64,000 nucleotides of DNA from JACKAQ01 sp965227145 (GCA_965227145.1 OZ245730.1:2542001-2606000); one strand, 5' to 3'; positions 17,955 to 27,236 are shown, numbered from the stretch's first letter. Notes: generated by a model from the sequence alone, not told the origin. Made by a program: numbers and translations.

Positions 17955-18029
17955 CGGAGCGTGGCGCAGCCTGGATAGCGCACTACCTTGGGGTGGTAGG
18001 GGTCGCTGGTTCAAATCCAGTCGCTCCGA
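17955..18029 (+). tRNA. tRNA-Pro (anticodon GGG)
   Basis: A complete cloverleaf can be drawn. The acceptor stem pairs CGGAGCG (17955-17961) with CGCTCCG (18022-18028), with discriminator A 18029. The anticodon stem CTACC/GGTAG encloses the loop TTGGGGT, giving anticodon GGG for proline codon CCC. The T arm contains GGTTCAAATCC. The 3' CCA is not encoded and must be added. It is flanked by its own promoter and a terminator. Confidence 0.96.
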
Positions 18030-18036
18030 CAGATGA

Positions 18037-18069
18037 GGGGAATCGTAAAAGATTCCCCTTTCTTTTTAT
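18037..18069 (+). terminator. Terminator after tRNA-Pro
   Basis: GGGGAATC (18037-18044) pairs with GATTCCCC (18051-18058) around a GTAAAA loop, followed by TTTCTTTTTAT. It begins eight bases after the tRNA and precedes the glycosyltransferase start. Confidence 0.87.
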
Positions 18070-18080
18070 CAACCGAACCA

Positions 18081-18803
18081 ATGACACAAAAATCACGAGC
18101 GAAAATGGCCGAATACGGCGTGGTTATCCCGGTTTACAACGCAGACGGATATTTGCCGGAGCTTTTAGAGCGCATCTCATCGTTGAATATTCCCAATTTG
18201 GAAGTTTTGATTGTTGATGACGGGTCAGAAAAACCGGTCGAAGTTGCCAAATATGGCAGCCTGGCAATCCATATTGTCCGTCACGCCGAGAATACCGGGA
18301 AAGGCTCCGCGCTAAAAAACGGATTTGCATATTTTCTGAAATACCAGACCATTCGTGCCGTTATTACCATTGATGCAGATTTACAACATACGCCGGAATT
18401 GATTCCGGAATTTATCCGTTTATTTGAACAGGGTGGGGGAGATCTGGTTATCGGCACCCGAAAGCGCGATCCGAAAACGATGCCATTGCATCGAATAGCG
18501 TCAAACGCGATTACAACCGGCATGATCAGCCGGATGATTGGTCAGCCGGCGTTCGACAGCCAGTGCGGTTTCCGGCTGTATTCGCGGGAAATATTGAGCG
18601 CCATTCACCCGACAGAAAAACGGTTTCACCTCGAAAGCGAATATTTGATTCGCAGCGGTTGGGCCGGATTTCGCATCGCCAGCGTCCTCATTCCCACCAT
18701 TTATAACGGCGCACCGAGCGCCATCCGCAACTTGCCCGATACACTCAATTTTATATCGCTGATTTGCCGGTTATCAATCGAAAGGATGCGCAGCCATGTA
18801 TGA
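18081..18803 (+). CDS. Family 2 glycosyltransferase
   Basis: A GT-A fold transferase similar to dolichyl-phosphate mannosyltransferase catalytic domains. VVIPVYNADGYLPELL opens the fold, EVLIVDDGS is the nucleotide-sugar motif, and DADLQHTPE carries the DxD metal site. FDSQCGFRLYSRE is the acceptor-side motif typical of this group. No transmembrane tail is present. The frame opens at 18033, but that stretch is occupied by the tRNA terminator, so ATG 18081 (or ATG 18105) is the start. The end overlaps the Pcm gene by eight bases. Confidence 0.87.
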   Translation: MTQKSRAKMAEYGVVIPVYNADGYLPELLERISSLNIPNLEVLIVDDGSEKPVEVAKYGSLAIHIVRHAENTGKGSALKNGFAYFLKYQTIRAVITIDADLQHTPELIPEFIRLFEQGGGDLVIGTRKRDPKTMPLHRIASNAITTGMISRMIGQPAFDSQCGFRLYSREILSAIHPTEKRFHLESEYLIRSGWAGFRIASVLIPTIYNGAPSAIRNLPDTLNFISLICRLSIERMRSHV

Positions 18804-19434
18804 TCGCCACAGGGAAATGATGGTGCAAAAATACGTTATCGACGCGGGAATTACCGATGCGCGGGTGATTGCCGCCATGCGAAAAATCCCCCGCCACTTG
18901 TTTGTGGAAACAGCCATCCGGCATCAGGCATACATGGATAAATCGCTGCCGATCGGGTTTGGGCAAACCATTTCCCATCCCACAACCGTTGCCAGCATGA
19001 CCCAATTGCTGGCGCTGAACGGCTCCGAAAAAATTCTGGAAATCGGAACGGGCAGCGGTTACCAGGCTGCTGTTTTGGCTGAAGTTGGCGTCAAAGTTTA
19101 TACCATCGAACGAATTGCGGAGCTGGCGCGGCGGGCGCAGCAAATGTTCGATCAACTGGGGTATTATACCATCGGTATTCGCATCGGCGATGGCTCGGTG
19201 GGTTGGAGCAATCATGCGCCATACGACCGGATTATTGTTACTGCGGCATCGCCGCAGGTGCCGCAAACGTTGGCCAATCAGCTCGGCGAAAACGGCAAAT
19301 TGATCGTTCCCGTTGGCGATAAAGTTCAGCAAAAGCTGATGATCGTCACACGGCAGGGCAATAATTTTGATATCATTGAGGCGGATTCGCGCAGTTTTGT
19401 CCCGCTGATCGGCAAACGCGGTTGGGCGGATTAA
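18796..19434 (+). CDS. pcm: Protein-L-isoaspartate O-methyltransferase
   Basis: Repairs isoaspartyl residues in damaged proteins by S-adenosylmethionine-dependent methylation. The family motifs are all present: PRHLFV, the GQTISHPTTVASM substrate loop, EIGTGSGYQAAVLA for AdoMet binding, and YDRIIVTAA. Length 212 is normal. The ATG overlaps the glycosyltransferase stop, indicating coupled translation. Confidence 0.95.
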   Translation: MYDRHREMMVQKYVIDAGITDARVIAAMRKIPRHLFVETAIRHQAYMDKSLPIGFGQTISHPTTVASMTQLLALNGSEKILEIGTGSGYQAAVLAEVGVKVYTIERIAELARRAQQMFDQLGYYTIGIRIGDGSVGWSNHAPYDRIIVTAASPQVPQTLANQLGENGKLIVPVGDKVQQKLMIVTRQGNNFDIIEADSRSFVPLIGKRGWAD

Positions 19435-19479
19435 TGTCAAGAAAACAATGAGAAATATTAATACAAAGGAAGCCGGTAA

Positions 19480-20094
19480 ATGAAATGGATTCGTGATTTA
19501 TATGACTGGGTGTTACACTGGGCGCAAACGCCGTATGGACCGATTGCACTATTTGTGCTATCCTTTGCAGAAGCTTCTTTTTTTCCCATCCCGCCGGATC
19601 CGCTGTTGATTGCGCTGGCGTTGGGCGCCAGACAAAAGGCATTCAAATTTGCATTCATTTGCACAATTGCGTCTGTAACCGGTGCATTACTGGGATATGG
19701 CATCGGGCATTATGCCTGGTGGGGATTAAATGGGGAGTTTTCGGCGCTGGCAAATTTCTTTTTGAACAACATTCCCGGATTTACCGTTGCCAACTTTGAG
19801 AGAGTGCAGCATCTTTATCAAAACTGGGATTTCTGGATTGTTTTTACTGCCGGATTTACCCCGTTACCGTATAAAGTTTTCACGATCAGCGGCGGCGCGT
19901 TTGCGATCAATTTGCCGATGTTTGTGGTTGCATCAATCATCAGCCGCGCGGGACGTTTTTTTCTGGTTACATTTTTGATCTGGAAATACGGTCAGCAAAT
20001 TCAGGGTTTCATCGACAAATATTTTAATCTGCTGGCAATTGGATTCACCGTTTTGCTGGTGGGCAGTTTTGTGCTGATCAAATATCTGCTGTAA
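19480..20094 (+). CDS. VTT-domain (YqaA/DedA-like) membrane protein
   Basis: A 204-residue inner-membrane protein with the re-entrant VTT (SNARE-associated) fold. FAEASFFPIPPDPLLIALALG and a later GFTPLPYKVFTISGGAF are the paired signature loops of the YqaA branch. About four hydrophobic segments are present. DedA relatives act in lipid carrier or phospholipid movement and membrane homeostasis; the role of the YqaA branch is not settled. It starts 45 bp after Pcm with an AAAGGA site and ends convergent with the next gene. Confidence 0.87.
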   Translation: MKWIRDLYDWVLHWAQTPYGPIALFVLSFAEASFFPIPPDPLLIALALGARQKAFKFAFICTIASVTGALLGYGIGHYAWWGLNGEFSALANFFLNNIPGFTVANFERVQHLYQNWDFWIVFTAGFTPLPYKVFTISGGAFAINLPMFVVASIISRAGRFFLVTFLIWKYGQQIQGFIDKYFNLLAIGFTVLLVGSFVLIKYLL

Positions 20095-20113
20095 CAACGA
20101 TCGATACTCGAAA

Positions 20114-21109
20114 TCAGTCCGTCAGTTTCAATTCGGCAGTTGCGTATGCCTGCCGAATCAGCTCGACATCGCGCCTGGCGATGTCGAAGGTCAGTTTCGG
20201 CGCGGTTCCGGTGCGCAGCGCTGCCGTAAAATCTGTAAACATGCCGGAAAAACCGGAAATATCCGCGATGCCGGGAAACACCAGCCGCGTTTTTCGTCCC
20301 CGAACCATCATAAAAATGCCATTACTTTCGAATGTGAGCGAGCCTTCCCGCCCGAAAATCCGGGAAATCCGCAAACCTTTGAACAGCGTCGGCACTTCCC
20401 AGGAATAAAACAGATTGCCGACTGCGCCATTATCGTAATTGAAAATCACCTGCATGCTGCGCTCCAAACCGCCGTTCGGGTGCGGTTGGATGCCCCGCAC
20501 ATTTGTCACGCCGATGCCGATATTCGCCAAAAAATTGACCCAGTGGATGCCGCCTTCGAACAGCGCACCGCCACCGGACATCGCCGCGTCTTCCCGCCAA
20601 TCGGTATTGTGCTGCTGTTTCATCGCGTTGATATTGATGAACAACATATCCCCGAGCAATTCCTGCTGAACCACATCCCGCACCGCTGAGCGCAGCGGTT
20701 TGTAGAAATAATTTTCCGCGACGATCACCTGACTATCATGCTTTTCCCGCGCTGTTGCGACCGCGTCAAAATCCGCCAGCGTGAAAAACGGCGGTTTTTC
20801 GACAATCACATGCTTTCCGGCATCCAGCGCTTTCAGCGCCAACGCCAGATGCGACGACGGCGGTGTTGCAATAAACACGGCATCCACTTCCGGCGAGCTG
20901 ATCGCCGATTCGTAAGTGCCAAAAAAGCCGTCACCGCGCAGCTCCGAATTATAGGTATTTGCCTTTTCCAGCGAACGACTGGCAAAATATCGCAGAACCG
21001 GCAGCTTTGCTTTTTCGATGGTGCGGCTGTGTTTTCGGGTAATGTTGCCACAGCCTAAAAAAGCCAGCCGGAGCGGTTTGTCAACACCTGTCGGGCGAAA
21101 TGTGTTCAT
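20114..21109 (-). CDS. Gfo/Idh/MocA family oxidoreductase
   Basis: NAD(P)-dependent dehydrogenase of the glucose-fructose oxidoreductase/inositol dehydrogenase family. The Rossmann turn is FLGCGNITRKH near the N-terminus. DAVFIATPPSSHLALALKAL and KHVIVEKP supply the conserved EKP lysine. The C-terminal domain has GGALFEGGIHWVNF, where the histidine is the usual catalytic partner. The substrate is likely a sugar or polyol. ATG 21109 is preferred over a TTG at 21124. It is downstream of, and in line with, the GMC oxidoreductase. Confidence 0.88.
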   Translation of the reverse strand: MNTFRPTGVDKPLRLAFLGCGNITRKHSRTIEKAKLPVLRYFASRSLEKANTYNSELRGDGFFGTYESAISSPEVDAVFIATPPSSHLALALKALDAGKHVIVEKPPFFTLADFDAVATAREKHDSQVIVAENYFYKPLRSAVRDVVQQELLGDMLFININAMKQQHNTDWREDAAMSGGGALFEGGIHWVNFLANIGIGVTNVRGIQPHPNGGLERSMQVIFNYDNGAVGNLFYSWEVPTLFKGLRISRIFGREGSLTFESNGIFMMVRGRKTRLVFPGIADISGFSGMFTDFTAALRTGTAPKLTFDIARRDVELIRQAYATAELKLTD

Positions 21110-21136
21110 CGTCGTCTCTGTCAATTTTGTTTCGAT

Positions 21137-22693
21137 TTACATGTTCAGCAATGTTTCACCAACCCGCAAAGCGGTTGCAGAAATGGTTAAACTGGGATTT
21201 ACCGCAGCGGCGGTCGGCATAAAACTGGCGTCCATCACGATCAGATTATCAATGCCGCGAAAGCGGCAATCGCGATCGAGCGGCGCTGTTTTGGGATTGT
21301 CGCCAAAGCGAACCGTTCCGCAAGCGTGCGAAAATGTGCGGATTTGGTGAATATAATGCGCCCAGGCGCCGGTGCCGCGCATAATTTTTTTGGACAAATC
21401 GGTCATCACTTTCAGCGCTGCCAGATCGCGTTTGCTGTATTTGTGGAAAATTTGCGCTTCCGGAAGCCCATACGCGTTTTTTCGAACGCGATCGATGGCG
21501 ATGCGATTGTTAAATTGCGGCTGATCTTCCACCATCGCCAGCAATCCGGTGAGCAGCTTCACCGCCGGTGCGATCATCGAACCGAACGGCTTCATCACCA
21601 CTTCTTTCACCAATCCGGGTGGCGGCGTGGGCATTTGCTGCAGGCTGCCCAATTTTTCCGTGGGATATTTGATATCCGGATGCCCGAAATAATAATCGAG
21701 AATGGCCAATTGTTTGTGAAAACGCGTTTCTTTATCCGGTTTGCCCGGAAAAATGCCAAAAGTGATAGCGTTTGCATGACGCATCAAAAATCGCCCGATC
21801 ATTTCGCCGGCCGAATTGTGTTGCGCCAGTCCCGATGCCAGCAGCAGTTGCGGCGAGCTCATCGCCCCGGCGGATAAAACAACCGTGTCTGCGGTAATTT
21901 CGTGCAGCTTTTTGGTCATTTTATCGACCGCATGCACGGCGGTTATTCGTCCGTTATTGTGCGCCAACCGGGTGACGATGGTGTTGGGCAGCAGCGTCAT
22001 TCCTTTGCGGATCAGCTTGGGAATCAGCACGGTTGCCAGATCATTTTTGGCGGAAATTGCGCAGGCGAAAGTATCGCAGGTGGTGCAGGCTGCGCATTTA
22101 TGGCGCCCGTTTTGTCTGTAATTGATCGCCAGCGGCAGCGGAAACGGGGAGAGCCCCAGCGACTCGGCCGACGTTTTAACTTTTTCGCTGATGTTGCTCA
22201 ACCGGTCAGGATTTTGGGGAAAGGGCACACTGCGGGGCGGGGCGCTCGGGTCGGCAGAATCTGCGCCGGCGACATCGAGCAGTTGCTCCGCGCGGGAATA
22301 ATAGGGCTCGAGATCGGCGTATGTTAGCGGCCACTCCGCGCCGGAATCGCCGACAATTTCCGCCGGGGGCTCAAAATCTTTTTCCCGGAAACGGAACGAA
22401 ACGCCGCCATAAAATACCGACGGCCCCCCGACGCAGGCATAATTTCCCATAATGTCTTTATTGCCGCCTTTTTGCACGCGCATCGGCGTATCAAACGAAT
22501 AATGGGGTGTGAGATCGACGGACGCATTCATTGCCCAATTGTGCGCGCCGCGTTTCACCCAATCGCCGCGCTCCAGCATCAGCACATGTTGCCCGGCGTT
22601 GACCAGCACGTTGGCGAGCATTGAGCCGCCAAACCCGCTGCCAATAATGATTGCGTCAAAATGACGGTTTTTTAAATCGGAATTATTCCGCAT
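21137..22693 (-). CDS. GMC-family FAD oxidoreductase
   Basis: A 518-residue flavoprotein. The FAD-binding GSGFGGSMLANVLVNAG motif is near residue 17, and the C-terminal segment has DASFMPTAAAVNPSLTISA, as in GMC and cholesterol-oxidase-like enzymes. An internal cluster CAACTCDTFAC at about residue 200 resembles the cysteine-rich insert of some sugar or sterol oxidoreductases. No twin-arginine signal is visible. The gene is 27 bp upstream of the Gfo/Idh/MocA gene in transcription order, so the two may act in one sugar or polyol oxidation route; that link is inference. Confidence 0.85.
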   Translation of the reverse strand: MRNNSDLKNRHFDAIIIGSGFGGSMLANVLVNAGQHVLMLERGDWVKRGAHNWAMNASVDLTPHYSFDTPMRVQKGGNKDIMGNYACVGGPSVFYGGVSFRFREKDFEPPAEIVGDSGAEWPLTYADLEPYYSRAEQLLDVAGADSADPSAPPRSVPFPQNPDRLSNISEKVKTSAESLGLSPFPLPLAINYRQNGRHKCAACTTCDTFACAISAKNDLATVLIPKLIRKGMTLLPNTIVTRLAHNNGRITAVHAVDKMTKKLHEITADTVVLSAGAMSSPQLLLASGLAQHNSAGEMIGRFLMRHANAITFGIFPGKPDKETRFHKQLAILDYYFGHPDIKYPTEKLGSLQQMPTPPPGLVKEVVMKPFGSMIAPAVKLLTGLLAMVEDQPQFNNRIAIDRVRKNAYGLPEAQIFHKYSKRDLAALKVMTDLSKKIMRGTGAWAHYIHQIRTFSHACGTVRFGDNPKTAPLDRDCRFRGIDNLIVMDASFMPTAAAVNPSLTISATALRVGETLLNM

Positions 22694-22716
22694 GGGATTT
22701 ATCTATTGTAACACCC

Positions 22717-23808
22717 TTACCGGGTGATTTTTTCAGGTATTTTTAGAGAGCGGGTTTTGGTGCCGTCGGTTTCGGCGATCAATTGTCCGCAGGCGGCGGC
22801 GATATCTGTGCCGCGATTTTTGCGAACGGTGACCGCAAATGGCGCCGTTTCGAGTATTTGCAGAAAATCGGAAATCCGTGACTGTCCCGGCAGATGAAAG
22901 CCGATGCCGGTATCGTTATAGGGGATCAAATTGAGTTTGCAGCGCAGCGGGGAAAGCAAATCCACCAGTTCGCGGGCAACTTCCGGTGTATCGTTTACGC
23001 CATCCAACAGCACATATTCAAACGTGATGCGCTTGCGGGTTTGCTGGCGTGTGTAATAAAAGGCGCTGTCCATCAGCTTTTCGAGCGAAAATTTATCCGC
23101 GACAGGCATAATGCTGCTGCGCAATTCCTGTGTCGGTGCATGCAGCGAAATCGCCAGTTTAAACGGCTGCTTTTCATCAGTAAACTGGATGATGCGCGGG
23201 ACAATGCCAACCGTCGAAATGGTGATTTTTTGGGCGGAGATGGCCAATCCCTCGAAATCGGACATGATTTTGCTGGCGGCAATCACCCGGTTGTAATTCA
23301 GGAACGGCTCGCCCATTCCCATAAAAACGACGTTGGTAATTTTTTCGCCGGTATCGCGCTGGACGCGGATAATTTGCTCCACAATTTGCCCGGATGTGAG
23401 GTTCGCCAGAAAACCCATCTGCGCAGTCGCGCAAAATTCGCAGCCCAGCGCGCAACCCACCTGTGAGGAAATACAAATGGTTTTGCGCTTTTCCTCCGGA
23501 ATAAACACGCTCTCGATGGCTTTGCCGTCGGGCAATTCCCAGAGGTATTTGCGGGTGCCGTCCACCGAATCCTGGCGCAATTTCAGGCGCAACTCAGCGA
23601 TGCTAAAATGTTTGTCCAGCAATTCGCGAAATGTTTTGGGCAAATTGGTCATTTCATCAAAAGATTGCACCTGATGATGATGCACCCATTTATACACCTG
23701 TGCCGCCCGGTAGGCCGGTTGTTTGTAAGGCACAAATGCCGCCTGCATTTCCGCGATGCTCAATCCGGTGAGCGATGGTTTATGTTCTGTTACTGTATTT
23801 ATTGTCAT
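22717..23808 (-). CDS. rlmN: 23S rRNA (adenine-C2)-methyltransferase RlmN
   Basis: Radical-SAM enzyme that methylates C2 of A2503 in 23S rRNA and A37 of some tRNAs. The iron-sulfur motif is C119-x3-C123-x2-C126 in CALGCEFCATAQMGF. GMGEPFLNY and the C-terminal RGTDIAAACGQL, bearing the mechanistic cysteine, are both present. Length 363 is typical. It is the first gene of a three-gene - strand run. Confidence 0.96.
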   Translation of the reverse strand: MTINTVTEHKPSLTGLSIAEMQAAFVPYKQPAYRAAQVYKWVHHHQVQSFDEMTNLPKTFRELLDKHFSIAELRLKLRQDSVDGTRKYLWELPDGKAIESVFIPEEKRKTICISSQVGCALGCEFCATAQMGFLANLTSGQIVEQIIRVQRDTGEKITNVVFMGMGEPFLNYNRVIAASKIMSDFEGLAISAQKITISTVGIVPRIIQFTDEKQPFKLAISLHAPTQELRSSIMPVADKFSLEKLMDSAFYYTRQQTRKRITFEYVLLDGVNDTPEVARELVDLLSPLRCKLNLIPYNDTGIGFHLPGQSRISDFLQILETAPFAVTVRKNRGTDIAAACGQLIAETDGTKTRSLKIPEKITR

Positions 23809-23992
23809 TTAAACTGCTGTTTTTATGATACCGCGGTAATTTACAAAAAACCCCCGGGATTAAAACAGCAATTATTTTTTGACCATTTGTGACTGAAAAT
23901 GACCTTTTTAGGGAATGGTAACATTGCGAATTTCACCTTAAATTTATACTGCAAACGGTCATAAACTTAAGATTCTGCAAAGGGAGAATGAG

Positions 23993-24076
23993 ATTCCTGC
24001 ATCCGCAGGAATGACACCGGAAAGGAGATCTGTCACTCCTGCTCCGAAGGAGCGCCTTCGGCGCGAAAGCAGGAGT
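23993..24076. repeat. Intergenic palindromic hairpins
   Basis: Two hairpins lie in the 377-bp gap between rlmN and the AraC gene. The first pairs ATTCCTGC (23993-24000) with GCAGGAAT (24005-24012). The second pairs ACTCCTGCT (24035-24043) with AGCAGGAGT (24068-24076) and contains an inner CCGAAGG/CCTTCGG stem. A related GCAGGAATGAC-type core recurs near 34560, so this looks like a dispersed repeat family. No gene is evident in the rest of the gap. Confidence 0.7.
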
Positions 24077-24185
24077 CTCTTGCTGGAAAAGTTAAGATTT
24101 TACCCGTTCAAAGTTTAAATTGGTGGAAAGCGAACCTTATTTTCGTCATCCCGTAATATCAGCCAACATTAAAACAGAGCGTTTG

Positions 24186-25388
24186 ATGAATGAGCCGGTA
24201 GCAATAGACATTTCTTTTTGGGTCGTCATTTTCGGATTCGGCGCGCTGCAGGGATTCTTTTTTTCCGGCATCCTCTTTTTCCAGCAAAAAGGCAACCGAT
24301 CCGCGAATCGTTGGCTGGCGGTTATCCTGGCTGTGGTGGGCTCTTTTTTGTTTCTGAAAGTAACAATGATGTCCGGGTTTTATGCGCGAATACCACACGC
24401 CATTGGTGTCGGTGCACCGTTCTGGTATCTGTTTGGTCCGATGATTTACGGTTACACAATATTGCTCGTCCGCGAAAACCACCGGTTTTCCGCAAAAGCG
24501 TTGCTCCATCTGCTGCCGGCACTCTATTGTATTTATCAGGTTTTGCCATTTTACCGGCTTTCCGGTGCCGAGAAAATTGCCGCGATCCAAACGCCGCCGA
24601 CCGGTCCGCCGGAGTATCACCTGAGTTATCTGATTGTGGGGCTGTTGTTGCTGGCGTATCATTTTGCGGCAATCCGGCTGATCATTCGCGCGGAAAACAC
24701 CATCGCAGTCAACGGCAAACGCCGCCAAAAAGAGAATCTCCGCTGGGTAAAACGGCAGTTACTGGCATTCACGATGTATATCGTTTTCGATACGGTCGCC
24801 GGATATTTGCTGACCGTTTTGGAAATTCCGCTAACCGTTCTGGAATTAACCACAACCTTTATTATGGCGATGTTCGTTCAGATTGTTGCGTTTACCGCCA
24901 GCCGCAATCCCGAAAAACTGTTCCCGCAGATGGATCAGGAACCACTGACAAACGGCCGCCATCCGGCGGTACCGGAACCGGATGCACAAAAGGAAAAATA
25001 CCAAAATTCCGCGTTGTCGAAAGATGTTGCCCAAAACCATCTGGATGCGCTCATCCATTTGATGGAAACCAAACGCCCCTATCTGAACAGCGAATTAAAA
25101 TTGACCGACCTCGCGGCGATGTTGGGGATATCGCCGCACAATTTATCGCAAATCCTGAATCAGGAGCTGAAACAGCCGTTTTACGAATTTGTGAACCAAT
25201 ACCGGATAAACGCCGCCAAAGCCATGATGCTCAATCCCGAGTATCAACAGTTTACCATCCTCGCGATTGCCTACGATGCCGGATTTAACACCAAAAGCTC
25301 GTTCAACCGGGCGTTTAAGGAATGCACCGGCATGACGCCATCCGCCTACCAAAAAGCACACGCTATTTCATCCAGCCACATCCGTTAG
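24186..25388 (+). CDS. Membrane-bound AraC-family regulator
   Basis: The N-terminal half has about seven hydrophobic segments, starting with FWVVIFGFGALQGFFFSGIL, and the last 100 residues form an AraC-type DNA-binding domain. LTDLAAMLGISPHNLSQILN and TILAIAYDAGFNTKSSFNRAF are its two helix-turn-helix units. Such 7TM-AraC fusions occur in Bacteroidota and relatives and are thought to sense an envelope signal. ATG 24186 is chosen because the frame before it (from 24120) is polar leader without a ribosome site. The likely target is the exported propeller gene 118 bp downstream. Confidence 0.88.
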   Translation: MNEPVAIDISFWVVIFGFGALQGFFFSGILFFQQKGNRSANRWLAVILAVVGSFLFLKVTMMSGFYARIPHAIGVGAPFWYLFGPMIYGYTILLVRENHRFSAKALLHLLPALYCIYQVLPFYRLSGAEKIAAIQTPPTGPPEYHLSYLIVGLLLLAYHFAAIRLIIRAENTIAVNGKRRQKENLRWVKRQLLAFTMYIVFDTVAGYLLTVLEIPLTVLELTTTFIMAMFVQIVAFTASRNPEKLFPQMDQEPLTNGRHPAVPEPDAQKEKYQNSALSKDVAQNHLDALIHLMETKRPYLNSELKLTDLAAMLGISPHNLSQILNQELKQPFYEFVNQYRINAAKAMMLNPEYQQFTILAIAYDAGFNTKSSFNRAFKECTGMTPSAYQKAHAISSSHIR

Positions 25389-25506
25389 GGTTGTAGCTTT
25401 CCATTGGGAAGAACGACCGGGACGATTTTTATCCGCATATTTGCCCGCCAATCAACGGTTATTGGCAGTGAAAATTAATTTCAAAAAATCAACCCGAAAG
25501 GAAAAT

Positions 25507-26652
25507 ATGCAGATGAAAACAATAGCGATGGTTTTGCTGGCAATGCTGTTCACCCTCACCGGATATGCCCAAACGGTTAGCACGTTTGTCGGTCCGGGAA
25601 TTAATATTGACGACGATATGATTATGGATGCGGCGGGAAATATTTACGGATCGCGCTACACCGGATCGCGGGTGTATAAAGTGACGCCGGAAGGCGTTGT
25701 GAGCGTGTATGCCGAGGGCATTGTGTCGCCAAACGGACTGGCGATAGACAGCAACGGGATATTGTATGTTGCGGATAATCAGGGGAACAAGATTTACAAA
25801 ATCACCTCGGACAGCACCAAAACACAGTATGGCCCGAACCTGTCATCACCCAGCGGGCTGCTGTTTGAACCCGACAGCGATACGCTGATTATCACCCAAT
25901 GGACCCAAAACCGGATCAGCAAATTAGCGCCCGACGGCACGCTGACCGTTTACAAAACCGGCAACGGTTTGAACGGCCCGGTTGGCATAACGATGGATGA
26001 AAACGACAATCTTTACGTTGCCAATTACAACGACGGCAAAGTGTTTCATGTGACCGACGACAGCCTGATTCAACTGGCGGACGTGCCGGGGACGAATTTC
26101 GGCGCGGTCGGGTTTCTGGAATATGCCGCCGGAAATTTATACGCCACCGGCATCGGCGTTCACCGGATTTACAAGATTTCGCTGAGCGGGGAAATGACCG
26201 TTTTCGCCGGAACCGGTGTGGCTGGTCTGGTGAACGGACCCGCCGATTCCGCCCAATTCAGCAATCCCAACGGCATTTTGGCAAGCCCGGAACAGGACAA
26301 ATTATACATTTCCGATTTCGGCACCAAATCGATCCGGTTGATTGACAATATTGTATCGGGCGTATCCGGAGCAACCGGGCAACTGCCGGAGAACTTCCGG
26401 CTGGAACAAAATTATCCCAATCCCTTTAATCCGGGCACGACCATCGCGTATGAGATTCCCGAGCGCGCAGCGGTTTCCCTGAAAATTTACAATGTGATGG
26501 GGGAGGAGGTTGCAACGCTGGTTGAGGGCGTGCAGCAACCGGGACGCCACACCGTCAACTGGAACGCCGGTGACCTGGCGAGCGGGATATTTTTTTATCG
26601 CATCCGCTCCGGCGGGTTTGTGCAGACCAAAAAGCTGATGCTATTGCGATAA
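25507..26652 (+). CDS. T9SS-exported NHL/SMP-30-like beta-propeller protein
   Basis: A signal peptide (about 20 residues, ending GYAQ) leads into a six-bladed propeller with NHL-like repeats, for example SPNGLAIDSNGILYVADN and GPVGITMDENDNLYVANYN. The last 85 residues are a T9SS sorting domain beginning FRLEQNYPNPFNPGT and ending QTKKLMLLR. It should be displayed on or released from the cell surface. Its ligand is unknown; related propellers bind proteins or sugars or act as lactonases. An AAAGGA site precedes ATG 25507. Confidence 0.87.
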   Translation: MQMKTIAMVLLAMLFTLTGYAQTVSTFVGPGINIDDDMIMDAAGNIYGSRYTGSRVYKVTPEGVVSVYAEGIVSPNGLAIDSNGILYVADNQGNKIYKITSDSTKTQYGPNLSSPSGLLFEPDSDTLIITQWTQNRISKLAPDGTLTVYKTGNGLNGPVGITMDENDNLYVANYNDGKVFHVTDDSLIQLADVPGTNFGAVGFLEYAAGNLYATGIGVHRIYKISLSGEMTVFAGTGVAGLVNGPADSAQFSNPNGILASPEQDKLYISDFGTKSIRLIDNIVSGVSGATGQLPENFRLEQNYPNPFNPGTTIAYEIPERAAVSLKIYNVMGEEVATLVEGVQQPGRHTVNWNAGDLASGIFFYRIRSGGFVQTKKLMLLR

Positions 26653-26669
26653 GCTTGCTGTTTCCCGGG

Positions 26670-26960
26670 TTAGTTCCAGGAGGATTGCGTAACAATGGCA
26701 ACAACCATAATTAAGGCATAGCCTAATCCGGGAAGTGCCAAAACCATCAGGACAATATTGGCTAAAACCAGTTGCTCAATTGATTTTAGCCAAAAACCGC
26801 CGCCAACAATCAGGGCGACACCCAGTAATGCAACCATCCAGGATTTTATATTGAACGCGGATACCGTGCCATCCGCGATACCCCAAACAAAGAAAAAGAG
26901 CAAGATAGCAGCAATAACCACATCAACGCCGAAGAACATCCAGAAGAGCTTTAACTTCAT
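26670..26960 (-). CDS. Small membrane protein, function unknown
   Basis: Ninety-six residues with three predicted transmembrane segments: LFWMFFGVDVVIAAILLFFF, MVALLGVALIVGGGFWL and LVLANIVLMVLALPGLGYAL. An AAGGA site lies seven bases before its ATG, which supports a real gene. I do not recognise the family. It is convergent with the propeller gene, 17 bp away. Confidence 0.72.
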   Translation of the reverse strand: MKLKLFWMFFGVDVVIAAILLFFFVWGIADGTVSAFNIKSWMVALLGVALIVGGGFWLKSIEQLVLANIVLMVLALPGLGYALIMVVAIVTQSSWN

Positions 26961-27055
26961 TGTTCATTTCCTTTTTCTGTCACAGTTATCAGGGAATTTC
27001 AGCAATGAAATTACCGCATCGCGCGTTAATGTGCAACTGCGCTTTTTGGCAATAT

Positions 27056-27227
27056 GACCGGTGATTTACCGTATGAGCCCTGAGTCCCGCATCGCGGGAA
27101 AGGGCTCAATCACCTGAGAGGTACGTACGAGCCCTGAGCCCCGTCGAAGGGTGGAGGGGCTACGACCGGTGATTTCGATGCTTCGACGTGCTCAGCACGG
27201 CGCGGGGCTCAATCACCTGGGAGGTAC
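27056..27227. repeat. Duplicated palindromic intergenic repeat
   Basis: Two copies of a unit start with GACCGGTGATTT (27057 and 27165) and end with GGCTCAATCACCTG(A/G)GAGGTAC (27103-27124 and 27206-27227). Each copy holds an inverted repeat, for example GAGCCC with GGGCTC enclosing TCCCGC/GCGGGA at 27075-27107. This 325-bp gap between two - strand genes shows no coding signal. Confidence 0.72.
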
Positions 27228-27236
27228 CCCATAAAC

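Noticed and set aside
18033..18080. Upstream extension of the glycosyltransferase
   Set aside because: This stretch is the tRNA terminator hairpin and starts four bases after the tRNA; the conserved domain begins after ATG 18081.
24218..25288. A 356-codon alternative frame inside the AraC gene
   Set aside because: It is a +2 shadow; the 422-codon frame has the transmembrane and AraC domains intact.
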